Shown here: positions 37,267-45,202 of the stretch, piece by piece
Numbering within the stretch: position 1 is the first letter of the stretch
Layout: every line of letters begins with the position of its first letter
Assembly (NCBI RefSeq): GCF_934561205.1
Contig: NZ_CAKTFU010000003.1
Span: forward strand, 124,001 to 188,000
Direction: 5' to 3'
DNA length: 64,000 nucleotides
Source: an uncultured Gemmiger sp.
GTDB taxonomy: Bacteria > Bacillota > Clostridia > Oscillospirales > Ruminococcaceae
The notes under the pieces: model-generated
What the model saw: only the letters and a program-made list of their open reading frames with translations
The model's database searches: none
What the model was told of the DNA's origin: nothing
Made by a program: the position numbers and the translations under genes

Positions 37267-38184
37267 TTATGTCAGTATATCATCCTCAAAATAATCTGTA
37301 TCAACGCGTTTGATTTTGTAGACTTTTTGTACAGATACACCAAGTCCGTACTCTATCATCAATGCAGTTAACTGTTTTCCGTCAACCAAAATAATATGCT
37401 GTGCTTCCGCATACTCTCTGGCACCTTTTGAGAACTTGGCAGTTGTGATAAATAAACCTTTCTCAATACGAGGCGGTCCCATCATGGCGCCAAAGAATTT
37501 TTGAATTTCCGGTTTCCCGATTGTAACGTCCGGATTCCATCGCTTTGCCTGTATATAGATTAGATTGAATCCTAGTTTATCCTCGTTGATGACACCGTCA
37601 ATCCCATCATCGCCACTGTACCGTGTTTTAAATCCGTCACCATAATCCATAGCCTTCATGAGATCGACAACTAACTGCTCGAAGAAACTCGGCGACCTCT
37701 GCATGATTATATCCAGCAAATCATCGGCAAGATTTTCATTCAGTGTCTTATGAATGGAATCCAACTGCTCCTCTGGCGTTCTTTCGTCTTCATGGTTGGA
37801 ATTAACAACTGCCGACGCATCATGCTCAGTTTCTGCCAGACTACCGCTCACAAATCTTGCAAAGTTGGGATAATGGTTTTTCAAATATTCGTTTGTAATT
37901 GGCACACCACTGTTCAGCAGCGCCTTTCCCTCACTTGTAATCACATAATTTCCTCGTGAAGGTGACTCAATTAGCCCGGCTTTTTTCAGATATGTTTTTG
38001 CCCAGTTTAATCGGTTAATAAAAATTGTTTGACGTTGGCTGGGCAACTGTTCAGCCAATTCTTCAACGGATAAGTTTAAATTTTCGGCAACTTTGGTAGC
38101 GGTTTCCTTCATGCAATAAATTTGTCCATCCTGTATGACATCAAGGAGCGGTTTATATAGTTCATTGTATTTAGGCAGTGCCAT
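37267..38184 (-). CDS. Mrr-family restriction endonuclease
   Basis: 305 residues. Type IV-like nuclease that cuts modified DNA. The N-terminal Mrr_N winged-helix domain (about 1-90) opens with LPKYNELYKPLL and includes QTIFINRLNWAKTYLKKAGLIE. The C-terminal PD-(D/E)xK domain has DDGIDGVI followed by IYIQAKRW, the catalytic D and QxK. I chose the ATG at 38184 (MALPKYNE) because it gives the family start and follows GGAGATGAAGGA; an ATG at 38226 has no ribosome site. Base composition is lower in GC than the core, which fits transfer. Confidence 0.88.
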   Translation of the reverse strand: MALPKYNELYKPLLDVIQDGQIYCMKETATKVAENLNLSVEELAEQLPSQRQTIFINRLNWAKTYLKKAGLIESPSRGNYVITSEGKALLNSGVPITNEYLKNHYPNFARFVSGSLAETEHDASAVVNSNHEDERTPEEQLDSIHKTLNENLADDLLDIIMQRSPSFFEQLVVDLMKAMDYGDGFKTRYSGDDGIDGVINEDKLGFNLIYIQAKRWNPDVTIGKPEIQKFFGAMMGPPRIEKGLFITTAKFSKGAREYAEAQHIILVDGKQLTALMIEYGLGVSVQKVYKIKRVDTDYFEDDILT

Positions 38185-38356
38185 TCCTTCATCTCCATTC
38201 AAATCCAAAAGAGTTTTCAATTTCATGAATTCATGCTAGGGGGGACTGCTTTGATTTTTAGTGTGACCTAGGATGCTGGTGTTGTGCAATGAAGGCTAGG
38301 GCTAATCTACAGGTAATTCCTCAGTAATTCCTTAAAAAATTCATGTTCAAAGGGAT

Positions 38357-38854
38357 TTATGCCCAAGGGTCAGCCTCCTGCGGAATACGGATGCCGGTCA
38401 GAAGCTGCTGCTCCCACAGAAACCACTGCCCAGTGGACGGTTTGTGCCGCAGCTTCAGCGGGCGCGGGCTGTCGGCACCGCTGCAAGCCACATACAAGGT
38501 CAGGTATCCGTCAGCAAATTGCGCCCGGCTGTACGCATTTTCCGAAACAGTGACTCGGTACGGCTGCACAGGCGTGTAGTTGTTTTCTGGCGTGGAACCG
38601 ACAAAGTAGGAACGCATCAGGTATTCTTTGCCGCGGAAACGGTCGCGGATAAACTGCTTGTCGATGCCGTTCAGGGGGCGGGGGCCGCGCAGGAAATCCA
38701 GCATTTTCTCGGTCTCGGCAGGGTTTTCCGGGTACAGCGCCAGCGCCGCCACCGTCAGGGCGGCAACCTCCTCCGGCACAGTCAGCGCCGCTTGGGGCAT
38801 GGCTTTCAGCTCGTCCAAGGTTTTGGGCAGGGCGTTCAACGTGATTTCACTCAT
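38357..38854 (-). CDS. Conserved clostridial protein of unknown function (DUF6935-like)
   Basis: 165 residues, soluble, no signal peptide. The opening TLNALPKTLDELKAMPQAALTVPEEVAALTV (quoted only as TLDELKAMPQA) and the GKEYLMRSYFVGSTPENNY and YVACSGADSPRPLKLR blocks recall a family common in gut Clostridia that I know as DUF6935. The name is from memory and no function is known. A strong AAAAGGAGG precedes the ATG. GC content is like the core, so it may be native between transferred genes. Confidence 0.75.
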   Translation of the reverse strand: MSEITLNALPKTLDELKAMPQAALTVPEEVAALTVAALALYPENPAETEKMLDFLRGPRPLNGIDKQFIRDRFRGKEYLMRSYFVGSTPENNYTPVQPYRVTVSENAYSRAQFADGYLTLYVACSGADSPRPLKLRHKPSTGQWFLWEQQLLTGIRIPQEADPWA

Positions 38855-39051
38855 CTGGGTACCTCCTTTTTGTTGGTTTTGTTTATGAATTTATCCTGTC
38901 ACGCCTCGCGTGTCAGGCATACGACTGCTTCGGCATGGGTTGAGAAAACATTGAAAGTACTGTTTAGTGATGAGCGGACTTTTCAGCATGGATATAGTTA
39001 TTGTTCTGATGGCAATTTTGATTTGGGCGCTTTTAAAAAGGCCTGAAGGGT
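38855..39051. other. Gene-poor spacer
   Basis: No gene seen. An imperfect hairpin CCTGTCACGC/GCGTGTCAGG lies near 38895-38917. The plus strand from about 38902 to 39046 is open but short, without a ribosome site or family match. Confidence 0.4.
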
Positions 39052-40116
39052 CTACACGCAATATTTCTTTATTATAGGAATATGATTTAACACTATTGAT
39101 ACAAAAAGTGAACATATAAACACAACCGCCGATACTATAGGAACAGATGCAACCGAGTTAAAGGATAACGTATTAAAGTTAAAATGTAATGATAATTTTT
39201 CTATAAAAAATGCATGAATCAAATACGCTCCAAAAGTATATCCTGAAATCATAAAAACGAATGAATTAAGCTTCTCATTTTTAAATTTGTGATATTTAAA
39301 CAATGTATGAATGCATATTGCCTCAAGCATTACATTAACACGAAAATTACCATAATAGGTGCCACATGGTTTCTGCGTCTTTATGGCCAAATCCAAATCC
39401 GCCAAAACTGTAAACGCAAATCCAAGAATCCCTAAAAAATAAATGAGTAGACGTTGTTTTTTTCTGAGCTCAATATTATCAAGATAATATCCCAACACAA
39501 AATAAAAGGAATATCCCAGTACCATATTCATGTTCATTGTTGATACATGTGAATTGGCAACGCTAACCAAATTTGCTAATTGTTCGTGATTTTCAACTAT
39601 AAAATCATTTAATAACTGAATGCTCCATGGAATCATAACCGCAAATATAAATGACAATACTAAAAAATACTTCGTGGTAAAACTATCCGCTATAATTTTT
39701 TTATAAAATGGTATGCACATATAAATGCCGATAATCATAAGAATAAACCACATATGATAATGCCCAGATACCATAGCGTCAATATGTGTCTTAATGCCAT
39801 AAAGCAGTCCGTTTTCAAAGTATTCAGGTGTCATCAATGCATAGAATATGCTCCATGTCAAAAAAGCTATTACCATCCTAAAAATATACTTACTATAAAT
39901 TTTTCTTATTGATATATCTCTACTTAAGAACAGGGAACCACTTACCATTACAAAAATAGGTACACCCCAACGCACGACGCTGTCATAAAAATTGAATGAT
40001 TGCCATTCAAACCCATTAACATCAATAAAGTACCAATTTGAAGCTGCTACATGAAGTACAACTACAGCAAATGTGGCTATTAGCCTGAGATAATCACAAT
40101 ATGTTTTTCTCTCCAT
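39052..40116 (-). CDS. Acyltransferase 3 family membrane protein
   Basis: 354 residues with about 10 hydrophobic segments spread over the whole length. The opening RKTYCDYLRLIATFAVVVLH with its catalytic-type histidine, followed by WGVPIFVMVSGSLFL, is the signature of the acyltransferase_3/OafA-WecH group. These proteins O-acetylate surface sugars or peptides. Base composition is strikingly AT-rich against both neighbours, with codons ending in A/T, which points to recent transfer. GAAGGAAAT precedes the ATG. It has no partner genes, so the substrate cannot be inferred. Confidence 0.85.
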   Translation of the reverse strand: MERKTYCDYLRLIATFAVVVLHVAASNWYFIDVNGFEWQSFNFYDSVVRWGVPIFVMVSGSLFLSRDISIRKIYSKYIFRMVIAFLTWSIFYALMTPEYFENGLLYGIKTHIDAMVSGHYHMWFILMIIGIYMCIPFYKKIIADSFTTKYFLVLSFIFAVMIPWSIQLLNDFIVENHEQLANLVSVANSHVSTMNMNMVLGYSFYFVLGYYLDNIELRKKQRLLIYFLGILGFAFTVLADLDLAIKTQKPCGTYYGNFRVNVMLEAICIHTLFKYHKFKNEKLNSFVFMISGYTFGAYLIHAFFIEKLSLHFNFNTLSFNSVASVPIVSAVVFICSLFVSIVLNHIPIIKKYCV

Positions 40117-40312
40117 ATTTCCTTCACCTATAAAAGTTTACTTTTTGTTGCTAACATTTTTTTCCATCTTATCATATAAGAATCGGCGCCGTCATGATTT
40201 ATGCGAAAAAGTTGGAATCCATTATTAGGTCCCCTTTTAACTATTCAATCACAATAAAATATTTCAAAGCATTTATGATTACTTCGCTTTTCTCGGGAGT
40301 AACTAATCCAGA
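40117..40312. other. AT-rich spacer
   Basis: Non-coding stretch upstream of the acyltransferase. It has several A/T runs that could hold its promoter, but no clean -35/-10 pair could be fixed. Confidence 0.4.
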
Positions 40313-40465
40313 CTAATAATCGTCCGATTTAGAGAGATTATAGTTCTCTCTCCCATCTCTTATAGACATCTCACACTTTACTTGGGTTATATAAGCAGAA
40401 TGGAGCCTAAAACCGTATTTTTCTACAACGTGCTCATTGATTTCTTTGTATGTAGTGTGCTTATT
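40313..40465 (-). pseudogene. Remnant of the C-terminal module found on clostridial RlmD/RlmCD proteins
   Basis: The frame reads TYKEINEHVVEKYGFRLHS, then AYITQVKCEMSIRDGRENYN and LSKSDDY. From memory this matches the module that follows the methyltransferase domain in many clostridial RlmD/RlmCD entries (ATYxEIxxYV...LYIxQVK...ENYNxxKxED). Here the methyltransferase stops at 40575 and this remnant follows about 110 bases later in another frame. The family end after the ED motif is missing. I read it as a decayed or displaced tail; a short independent gene from 40600 is less likely. Confidence 0.6.
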
Positions 40466-40574
40466 TATATCATTCATATAGCTGCCATCAGGCGTGTAAT
40501 CAATAGTTGCAGATTGCTGATTTGTTGGGAAACAAGAGGACAACCGTCTCCACTCGTCCTGAGAGTTTGGTATA

Positions 40575-41939
40575 TCACTTTTCGCGTGACAACCAAACAA
40601 TCACCTCGACGTGCTTTGTCCTTGGGAACAAATCTACCGGCTGCACACGTTGCGGTGCGTATCCGTGGTCGGCCAGCCAGCGGGTGTCGCGGGCGGCGGT
40701 GGCGGCATTGCAGCTGACCATCACCACCGTGCGGGGCGCCATCTCCACAATGGCGGTCAGGGTCGCTTCATCGCAGCCCTTGCGGGGCGGGTCTACCACA
40801 ATTACATCCGGGTGCTGTCCTTCGGCGGCAAGGGCGGCTGCCGCCTGCCCGGCGTCCTGGCAGCGGAAATCCGCCTTGTCGGGGGTAAGCCCCAGCCGTG
40901 CCGCGGTTTTCTTTGCACCTTCCACGGCTTGGGGCACGACCTCCACGCCCAGCAGACGGCCGCAATCCGGCAGCATCGAAAGCCCGATCGTACCCATACC
41001 GCAGTACAGATCCAGCAAAAAATCGTCGGGGCGCAGCGCGGCATATTCCCGTGCCTTGGCATACAGTACCTCGGCGGCGGGGGTGTTGACCTGATAAAAC
41101 TCATGCACGCCCATCTGCAGGGCAACCCCCGCCAGCGTGTCACGGATAAAGCCGCTGCCCAGCACCGTGCGGGTGTTCTTTCCCAAAATCACGTTGGTGC
41201 GGGCGGTGTTCTCGTTGACCAAAACAGTCGTCAGCGCAAATTCTGTTTGCAGTGTCTCGCACAGCTGCCGTTCACGGGGCAGGGAAGTGCCGTTCAGCAC
41301 AAAGCACAAAAGGCGCTCGCCGCTGTGCCAGCCCTGCCGCATATACAGGTGACGCACAAGCCCCGTGTGGCTTTCCTCATTGTAAGCGGATGCCCCTGCC
41401 TGCTCCAACAGGGCGCAGGCGCGCTTGGCCAGCTGGTTCATCCATTCGGGCTGCAGCTTGCAATCCTCGCACAGCACAATGCGGTGGCTGCGCCCGGCGT
41501 AAAAACCTGCGATAAGATGCCCGTTTTCATCCGTTCCCACAGGCAGCTGTACCTTATTGCGGTAACGGTCTGTGTTTTCGGCGCCGATAACCGGCAGCAC
41601 CGGCACGTCCAAGCGCCCCAGCCGAGAAAAAGCGTCCTGCACAAAGCGTGTCTTGGCCTCACATTCGGCTGTGTATTCAATATGCCGCAGTCCACAGCCG
41701 CCGCAGGGACCGGAAACGGGGCAGTCACTCTGCCGCCGTGCAGGGCCGGGGGTCAGCAGTTTTTCCAATCGGGCAAAGGCATAGTTCTTCATGGGTTTGA
41801 CGATCCGCACCTCGGCCACATCGCCGGGGGCGGAATCGGGGACAAACAGCGCCATACCGTCCTTGTGGGCAACGCCGCTTCCGTCACTGGACAGGGATTC
41901 TATTGTAACGGTCAAAATTTGGTTTTTCGCAAATGACAT
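40575..41939 (-). CDS. 23S rRNA (uracil-C5)-methyltransferase, RlmD/RlmCD type
   Basis: 454 residues. SAM-dependent m5U methyltransferase of the TrmA/RumA family. The N-terminal TRAM domain spans about 1-60. The iron-sulphur cysteines are C73, C79 and C82 (DCPVSGPCGGCG), with a fourth in the LCEDCKL region. The SAM site is LLDLYCGMGTIGLSM; the catalytic cysteine is in VMVSCNAATAARD. The start overlaps the stop of the upstream AraC gene by one base (TAATG), so they are coupled, though no functional link is evident. Confidence 0.92.
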   Translation of the reverse strand: MSFAKNQILTVTIESLSSDGSGVAHKDGMALFVPDSAPGDVAEVRIVKPMKNYAFARLEKLLTPGPARRQSDCPVSGPCGGCGLRHIEYTAECEAKTRFVQDAFSRLGRLDVPVLPVIGAENTDRYRNKVQLPVGTDENGHLIAGFYAGRSHRIVLCEDCKLQPEWMNQLAKRACALLEQAGASAYNEESHTGLVRHLYMRQGWHSGERLLCFVLNGTSLPRERQLCETLQTEFALTTVLVNENTARTNVILGKNTRTVLGSGFIRDTLAGVALQMGVHEFYQVNTPAAEVLYAKAREYAALRPDDFLLDLYCGMGTIGLSMLPDCGRLLGVEVVPQAVEGAKKTAARLGLTPDKADFRCQDAGQAAAALAAEGQHPDVIVVDPPRKGCDEATLTAIVEMAPRTVVMVSCNAATAARDTRWLADHGYAPQRVQPVDLFPRTKHVEVIVWLSREK

Positions 41940-42829
41940 TATAACTCCTCTGCTGCGGTTAAAATCGCGGGTACGGCGGTTGCTGCGTGCGGGTCCTTAT
42001 CCATCGTTGCCAGATATTTGCTGGGGGGCACGCCTTTGACCTTTTTGAATACGCGGGAAAAATAGAACTGGTCAAAAAATCCCACAGAAACGGCAATTTC
42101 AGCAATGGACAGGTTCGAGCTTTTCAGCAGGCTGCAAGCCTCACCCACGCGGTAATTGGTCAGGTAATCGATAGGGCTTTGCCCCACGTTGGACATAAAC
42201 ACGCGGTACAGGTGGCTGCGGCTGACGCCGACCGCCTTGGCGATATCGTCCACCGAAATATCGTGCGAATAGTTAAATTGGATGTACTTGATGGCCGCCA
42301 GCACATATTGACTGCTGGAGGAACCGACGTTGGGCATTGTGTCGCGGGCTTCCTTCATCATATGCGCCATAAAGATGTACAGATATCCCGTCATCAGCGC
42401 CTCACACTGCGGCTCCGGCCCGCGGGAAAGATAGATGTTGTACAGTGCCTCCCGAACGGCATGCAGGTCCTTGCAGTGGTGCACAGGCCGTGCATCGCTG
42501 AACGGCATCTGCTGCACCAGCTTGCTGGCACAGGCCCCGTTAAAGCCGACCCAGTAATACTCCCATGGGTCGGTCTCGTCTGCCGCGTAGGTGACAAGCT
42601 GGTTCGGCTTGACCAAAAACAAATCGCCCTCCTGCAGGGTGTGGGACACACCGCCCACCTGATACACACCCTTGCCGGAAACAACAAGATGGATCAGGTA
42701 ATGATCCCGCACGCCCGGTCCCCAGGTGTGGCCGGGCCGACAGGATTCGCGCCCGCAGTTAAAAATGGAAAGTTCCACGTTGTCTGTGTAATTCTGTTTA
42801 TAGGACTGTTTGCTTTCGTTGGACATCAT
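41939..42829 (-). CDS. AraC-family regulator with cupin sensor domain, divergent from galK
   Basis: 296 residues. The N-terminal AraC-binding cupin domain (about 15-150) has HYLIHLVVSGKGVYQVGG and GDLFLVKPNQ. Two C-terminal HTH motifs are DDIAKAVGVSRSHLYRVF and SIAEIAVSVGFFDQFYFSRVF, ending in the usual KKVKGVPPSKY. The layout is that of MsmR/RafR-type activators of sugar genes. It is divergent from galactokinase, so it probably controls galK and perhaps an alpha-galactoside response. The start at 42829 follows GAGGTG; the adjacent ATG at 42826 is equally possible. Confidence 0.88.
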   Translation of the reverse strand: MMSNESKQSYKQNYTDNVELSIFNCGRESCRPGHTWGPGVRDHYLIHLVVSGKGVYQVGGVSHTLQEGDLFLVKPNQLVTYAADETDPWEYYWVGFNGACASKLVQQMPFSDARPVHHCKDLHAVREALYNIYLSRGPEPQCEALMTGYLYIFMAHMMKEARDTMPNVGSSSSQYVLAAIKYIQFNYSHDISVDDIAKAVGVSRSHLYRVFMSNVGQSPIDYLTNYRVGEACSLLKSSNLSIAEIAVSVGFFDQFYFSRVFKKVKGVPPSKYLATMDKDPHAATAVPAILTAAEEL

Positions 42830-42929
42830 GCACACCTCAAATTTACACGGCTTAAGGGCGCGCTATCGCCCTTTTAATCATTATACCAACACATTCATCA
42901 AAAGTCCATAAAAGAAAAGAAAAAAATTG

Positions 42930-42957
42930 TTTACTTTCCCGCAAAATTTGTTATACT
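42930..42957 (+). promoter_or_regulatory. Possible promoter of galK
   Basis: TTTACT (42930-42935), 16 bp, TATACT (42952-42957). The weak -35 box fits a gene that needs an activator. Confidence 0.4.
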
Positions 42958-43067
42958 TAGAGTATAAATGTGCGTTTTGAAGGACGCGCTGGCCGTGTGC
43001 CCAAATTTTGAATGTGTAAATTGTGCATATTGCCAAAAGCAGTGCACAGGAAAGGCGAGTGGAACCT

Positions 43068-44375
43068 ATGGCAAATTGTTTGGAACTCAAGCAGCAGATC
43101 CTGCAAGGCGAGTATGACGCCGCTTTTGCAAAATTGTATGGTGCAGGGCAGGAGATTGCCGCCCAACAGCGGGAGCGTTATGTTACCGTGATCGACCGCT
43201 TTGCGGACAGCTTTGGCGCAGAACGCACCGTGCGGCTGTACTCTGCCCCCGGCCGTACCGAGATCGGCGGCAACCACACCGACCACAACAACGGCGTTGT
43301 GCTGGCCGGCTCTGTCAACCTGGACATTGTGGCGGTGGTTTCCCCCAATGAAGAAAACGTCATCCGCATGAAATCCTACGGTTTTGAGAAAATCGACGAT
43401 GTAGATCTGTCTGTTATGACTCCGCAGCCCAACGAGGCCGAGCACTCCGCCGCCCTGATTCGCGGCGTGGCCAAGGGCATTCTGGACGCCGGCGGCAAGG
43501 TCGGCGGCTTTGACTGCTACTCCACCAGCAGTGTGCTGCGCGGTTCCGGCCTGTCCAGCTCTGCCGCCTTTGAGGTGTGCGTCGGTGCCATTTTGCGCGG
43601 CGAGTACAATGACAACGACATGGATAAGCTCAACCAGGTCAAAATCGCCCAGATCGGCCAGTATGCCGAAAACGTGTTCTTCGGCAAGCCCTGCGGCCTG
43701 ATGGATCAGACCGCCTGCGCCGTGGGCGGTGTTATCACCATCGACTTCAAGGACCCCGCGCATCCCGTTGTCGGCCAGACCGAGATCGACCTGGCCAAGC
43801 ACGGCTTTGCCATGTGCATCACCGACACCAAGGGCAGCCATGCCGACCTGACCGATGACTACGCCGCTATCCGCCGCGAGATGGAGAGCGTTGCCGAACA
43901 GTTTGGCAAAAAGGTGCTGCGCGACGTGGACGAAAACGAATTCTATGCCGCTATCCCGAAACTGCGCAAGGCAGTGGGGGACCGCGCCGTTGTGCGTGCC
44001 ATCCACTTCTACAACGATTGCCGCCGCGCCGCCCAGCTGTGCGACGCTGTGCGCGCCGATGATTTCGATACATTCCTGCGCCTGATTATTGAAGGCGGCC
44101 ACTCCAGCTTTGAGTTCAACCAGAACGCCTACAGCATCAAGGCCCCGCAGGAGCAGGGCGTGCCCCTGGCCCTGGCCATCAGCCAGAAGATCCTGAACGG
44201 CCGCGGCGCATGGCGTTTGCAGGGCGGCGGCTTTGCCGGCACCATTCAGGCGTTCGTCCCTTATGACCTGCTGGATGTCTACCGCACTGCCATTGATGCC
44301 TGCTTCGGCGAAGGCAGCTGCCATGTACTGAACATCCGCAACTACGGCGCCGTTCCCGTCACCCCCGATATGTAA
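43068..44375 (+). CDS. galK: Galactokinase
   Basis: 435 residues. GHMP-family kinase making galactose-1-phosphate (Leloir pathway). The family signature is GRTEIGGNHTDHNNG. The ATP loop is VLRGSGLSSSAAFEV; the catalytic aspartate is in GLMDQTACAVGG; the C-terminal GHMP motif is LQGGGFAGTIQAFV. No galT or galE lies beside it. The ATG at 43068 (MANCLELKQ) follows GAAAGGCGAG. Confidence 0.93.
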   Translation: MANCLELKQQILQGEYDAAFAKLYGAGQEIAAQQRERYVTVIDRFADSFGAERTVRLYSAPGRTEIGGNHTDHNNGVVLAGSVNLDIVAVVSPNEENVIRMKSYGFEKIDDVDLSVMTPQPNEAEHSAALIRGVAKGILDAGGKVGGFDCYSTSSVLRGSGLSSSAAFEVCVGAILRGEYNDNDMDKLNQVKIAQIGQYAENVFFGKPCGLMDQTACAVGGVITIDFKDPAHPVVGQTEIDLAKHGFAMCITDTKGSHADLTDDYAAIRREMESVAEQFGKKVLRDVDENEFYAAIPKLRKAVGDRAVVRAIHFYNDCRRAAQLCDAVRADDFDTFLRLIIEGGHSSFEFNQNAYSIKAPQEQGVPLALAISQKILNGRGAWRLQGGGFAGTIQAFVPYDLLDVYRTAIDACFGEGSCHVLNIRNYGAVPVTPDM

Positions 44376-44396
44376 AGACAATCGATAGTCTTGAGA

Positions 44397-44437
44397 AACA
44401 GTCAGGACCCCCGGCTAAGCCGGGGGTCCTGACTGTT
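44397..44437. terminator. Terminator of galK, 19-bp stem
   Basis: 44397-44415 and 44419-44437 pair perfectly (core CAGGACCCCCGGC), loop TAA, followed by a weak T-rich tail. It can also serve the converging small gene. Confidence 0.88.
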
Positions 44438-44461
44438 GTTGAAGCATTGCAGTAAGTCAAA

Positions 44462-44773
44462 TTAGAACCCATCAATTATACGCTCAATCGCGGTAGGAAC
44501 AAAAATAGACATCACAACTAACCATACGGCTGCAATAGCTTGAATAAGATTGTCGGGCAACCCAATAAGAATGTCGGGAAACCATACAAATGCAGGGGCA
44601 ATAAGGCACCGTATAAGGTAACCGACAAATTCGCCGATGCTGAACATACCCAAATAATCAATTGGCTTATATGGGTCGCGTTTGCGCCGTGTGTGGCCAT
44701 CGACATACATACGTTGTTCAATATACCAGCCGATTGCAAAAATTGCGACAGCACCCCAATATAATGTATCCAT
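44462..44773 (-). CDS. Small membrane protein of unknown function
   Basis: 103 residues with hydrophobic stretches at about 5-15, 40-60 and 78-95, separated by a basic loop (HTRRKRDPYKP). I recognise no family. The ATG at 44773 follows an AGGTG ribosome site. It lies beyond the galK terminator, convergent with it. GC content is lower than in galK. Confidence 0.6.
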   Translation of the reverse strand: MDTLYWGAVAIFAIGWYIEQRMYVDGHTRRKRDPYKPIDYLGMFSIGEFVGYLIRCLIAPAFVWFPDILIGLPDNLIQAIAAVWLVVMSIFVPTAIERIIDGF

Positions 44774-44811
44774 TTTTATCACCTATACCTGCAATCAGAA
44801 TAAAACGACTC

Positions 44812-45126
44812 TCATAAAGAATGTTTTTCTCTATAACTTTCTTGCATAGAAAGCGCATATCCCCGTCCCATTACGGTTTTCAAATCATCCGGGCCTAAAT
44901 CCAGTTTCTTCCGCAGCTTGGCAATATGCACATCGACTGTCCGTGTCTGAATCGGCACGGTGATATTCCATGCAGATGCCAGCAGAAAGTTTCGCGAGCA
45001 GATATGCCCGGAATGGTCGAGCAGCGTAATGAACAGCTGATATTCTGTGGTTGTCAGGTGAATGCGGCAGCCCTGCCTTTGAACAGAAGAATCCCTTTCA
45101 TCGATGGACAGATTTTTATATTATTT
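44812..45126 (-). pseudogene. Truncated OmpR/PhoB-type response regulator (DNA-binding domain only)
   Basis: The frame ending with TGA at 44812 reads LTTTEYQLFITLLDHSGH, then TRTVDVHIAKLRKKLDLG and TVMGRGYALSM. This is the complete winged-helix domain of an OmpR/PhoB response regulator. No start codon and no receiver domain precede it; a stop lies at 45127-45129. The tandem MITE-like ends begin 14 bp farther upstream, exactly where the receiver should be. Confidence 0.8.
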
Positions 45127-45142
45127 CATCCGGAATACCTAA

Positions 45143-45194
45143 GGTCAATACCGCACAATTCTAAGGCAATGCCGCATAATTCTAAGTGCCGATA
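45143..45194. repeat. MITE-like element, copy D (two tandem same-direction ends)
   Basis: Two left-type ends stand in tandem: GGTCAATACCGCACAATTC (from 45143) and GGCAATGCCGCATAATTCTA (from 45165). The second continues into AGTGCCGATA, matching the reversed right end of copy A over 30 bases with one mismatch. No opposite-facing end is present, so this is a truncated or nested insertion. Confidence 0.7.
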
Positions 45195-45202
45195 TTCTAT
45201 CT

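Noticed and set aside
38444..39046. 200-codon plus-strand frame opposite the DUF6935-like gene
   Set aside because: Shadow of the minus-strand gene, with a short unsupported extension.
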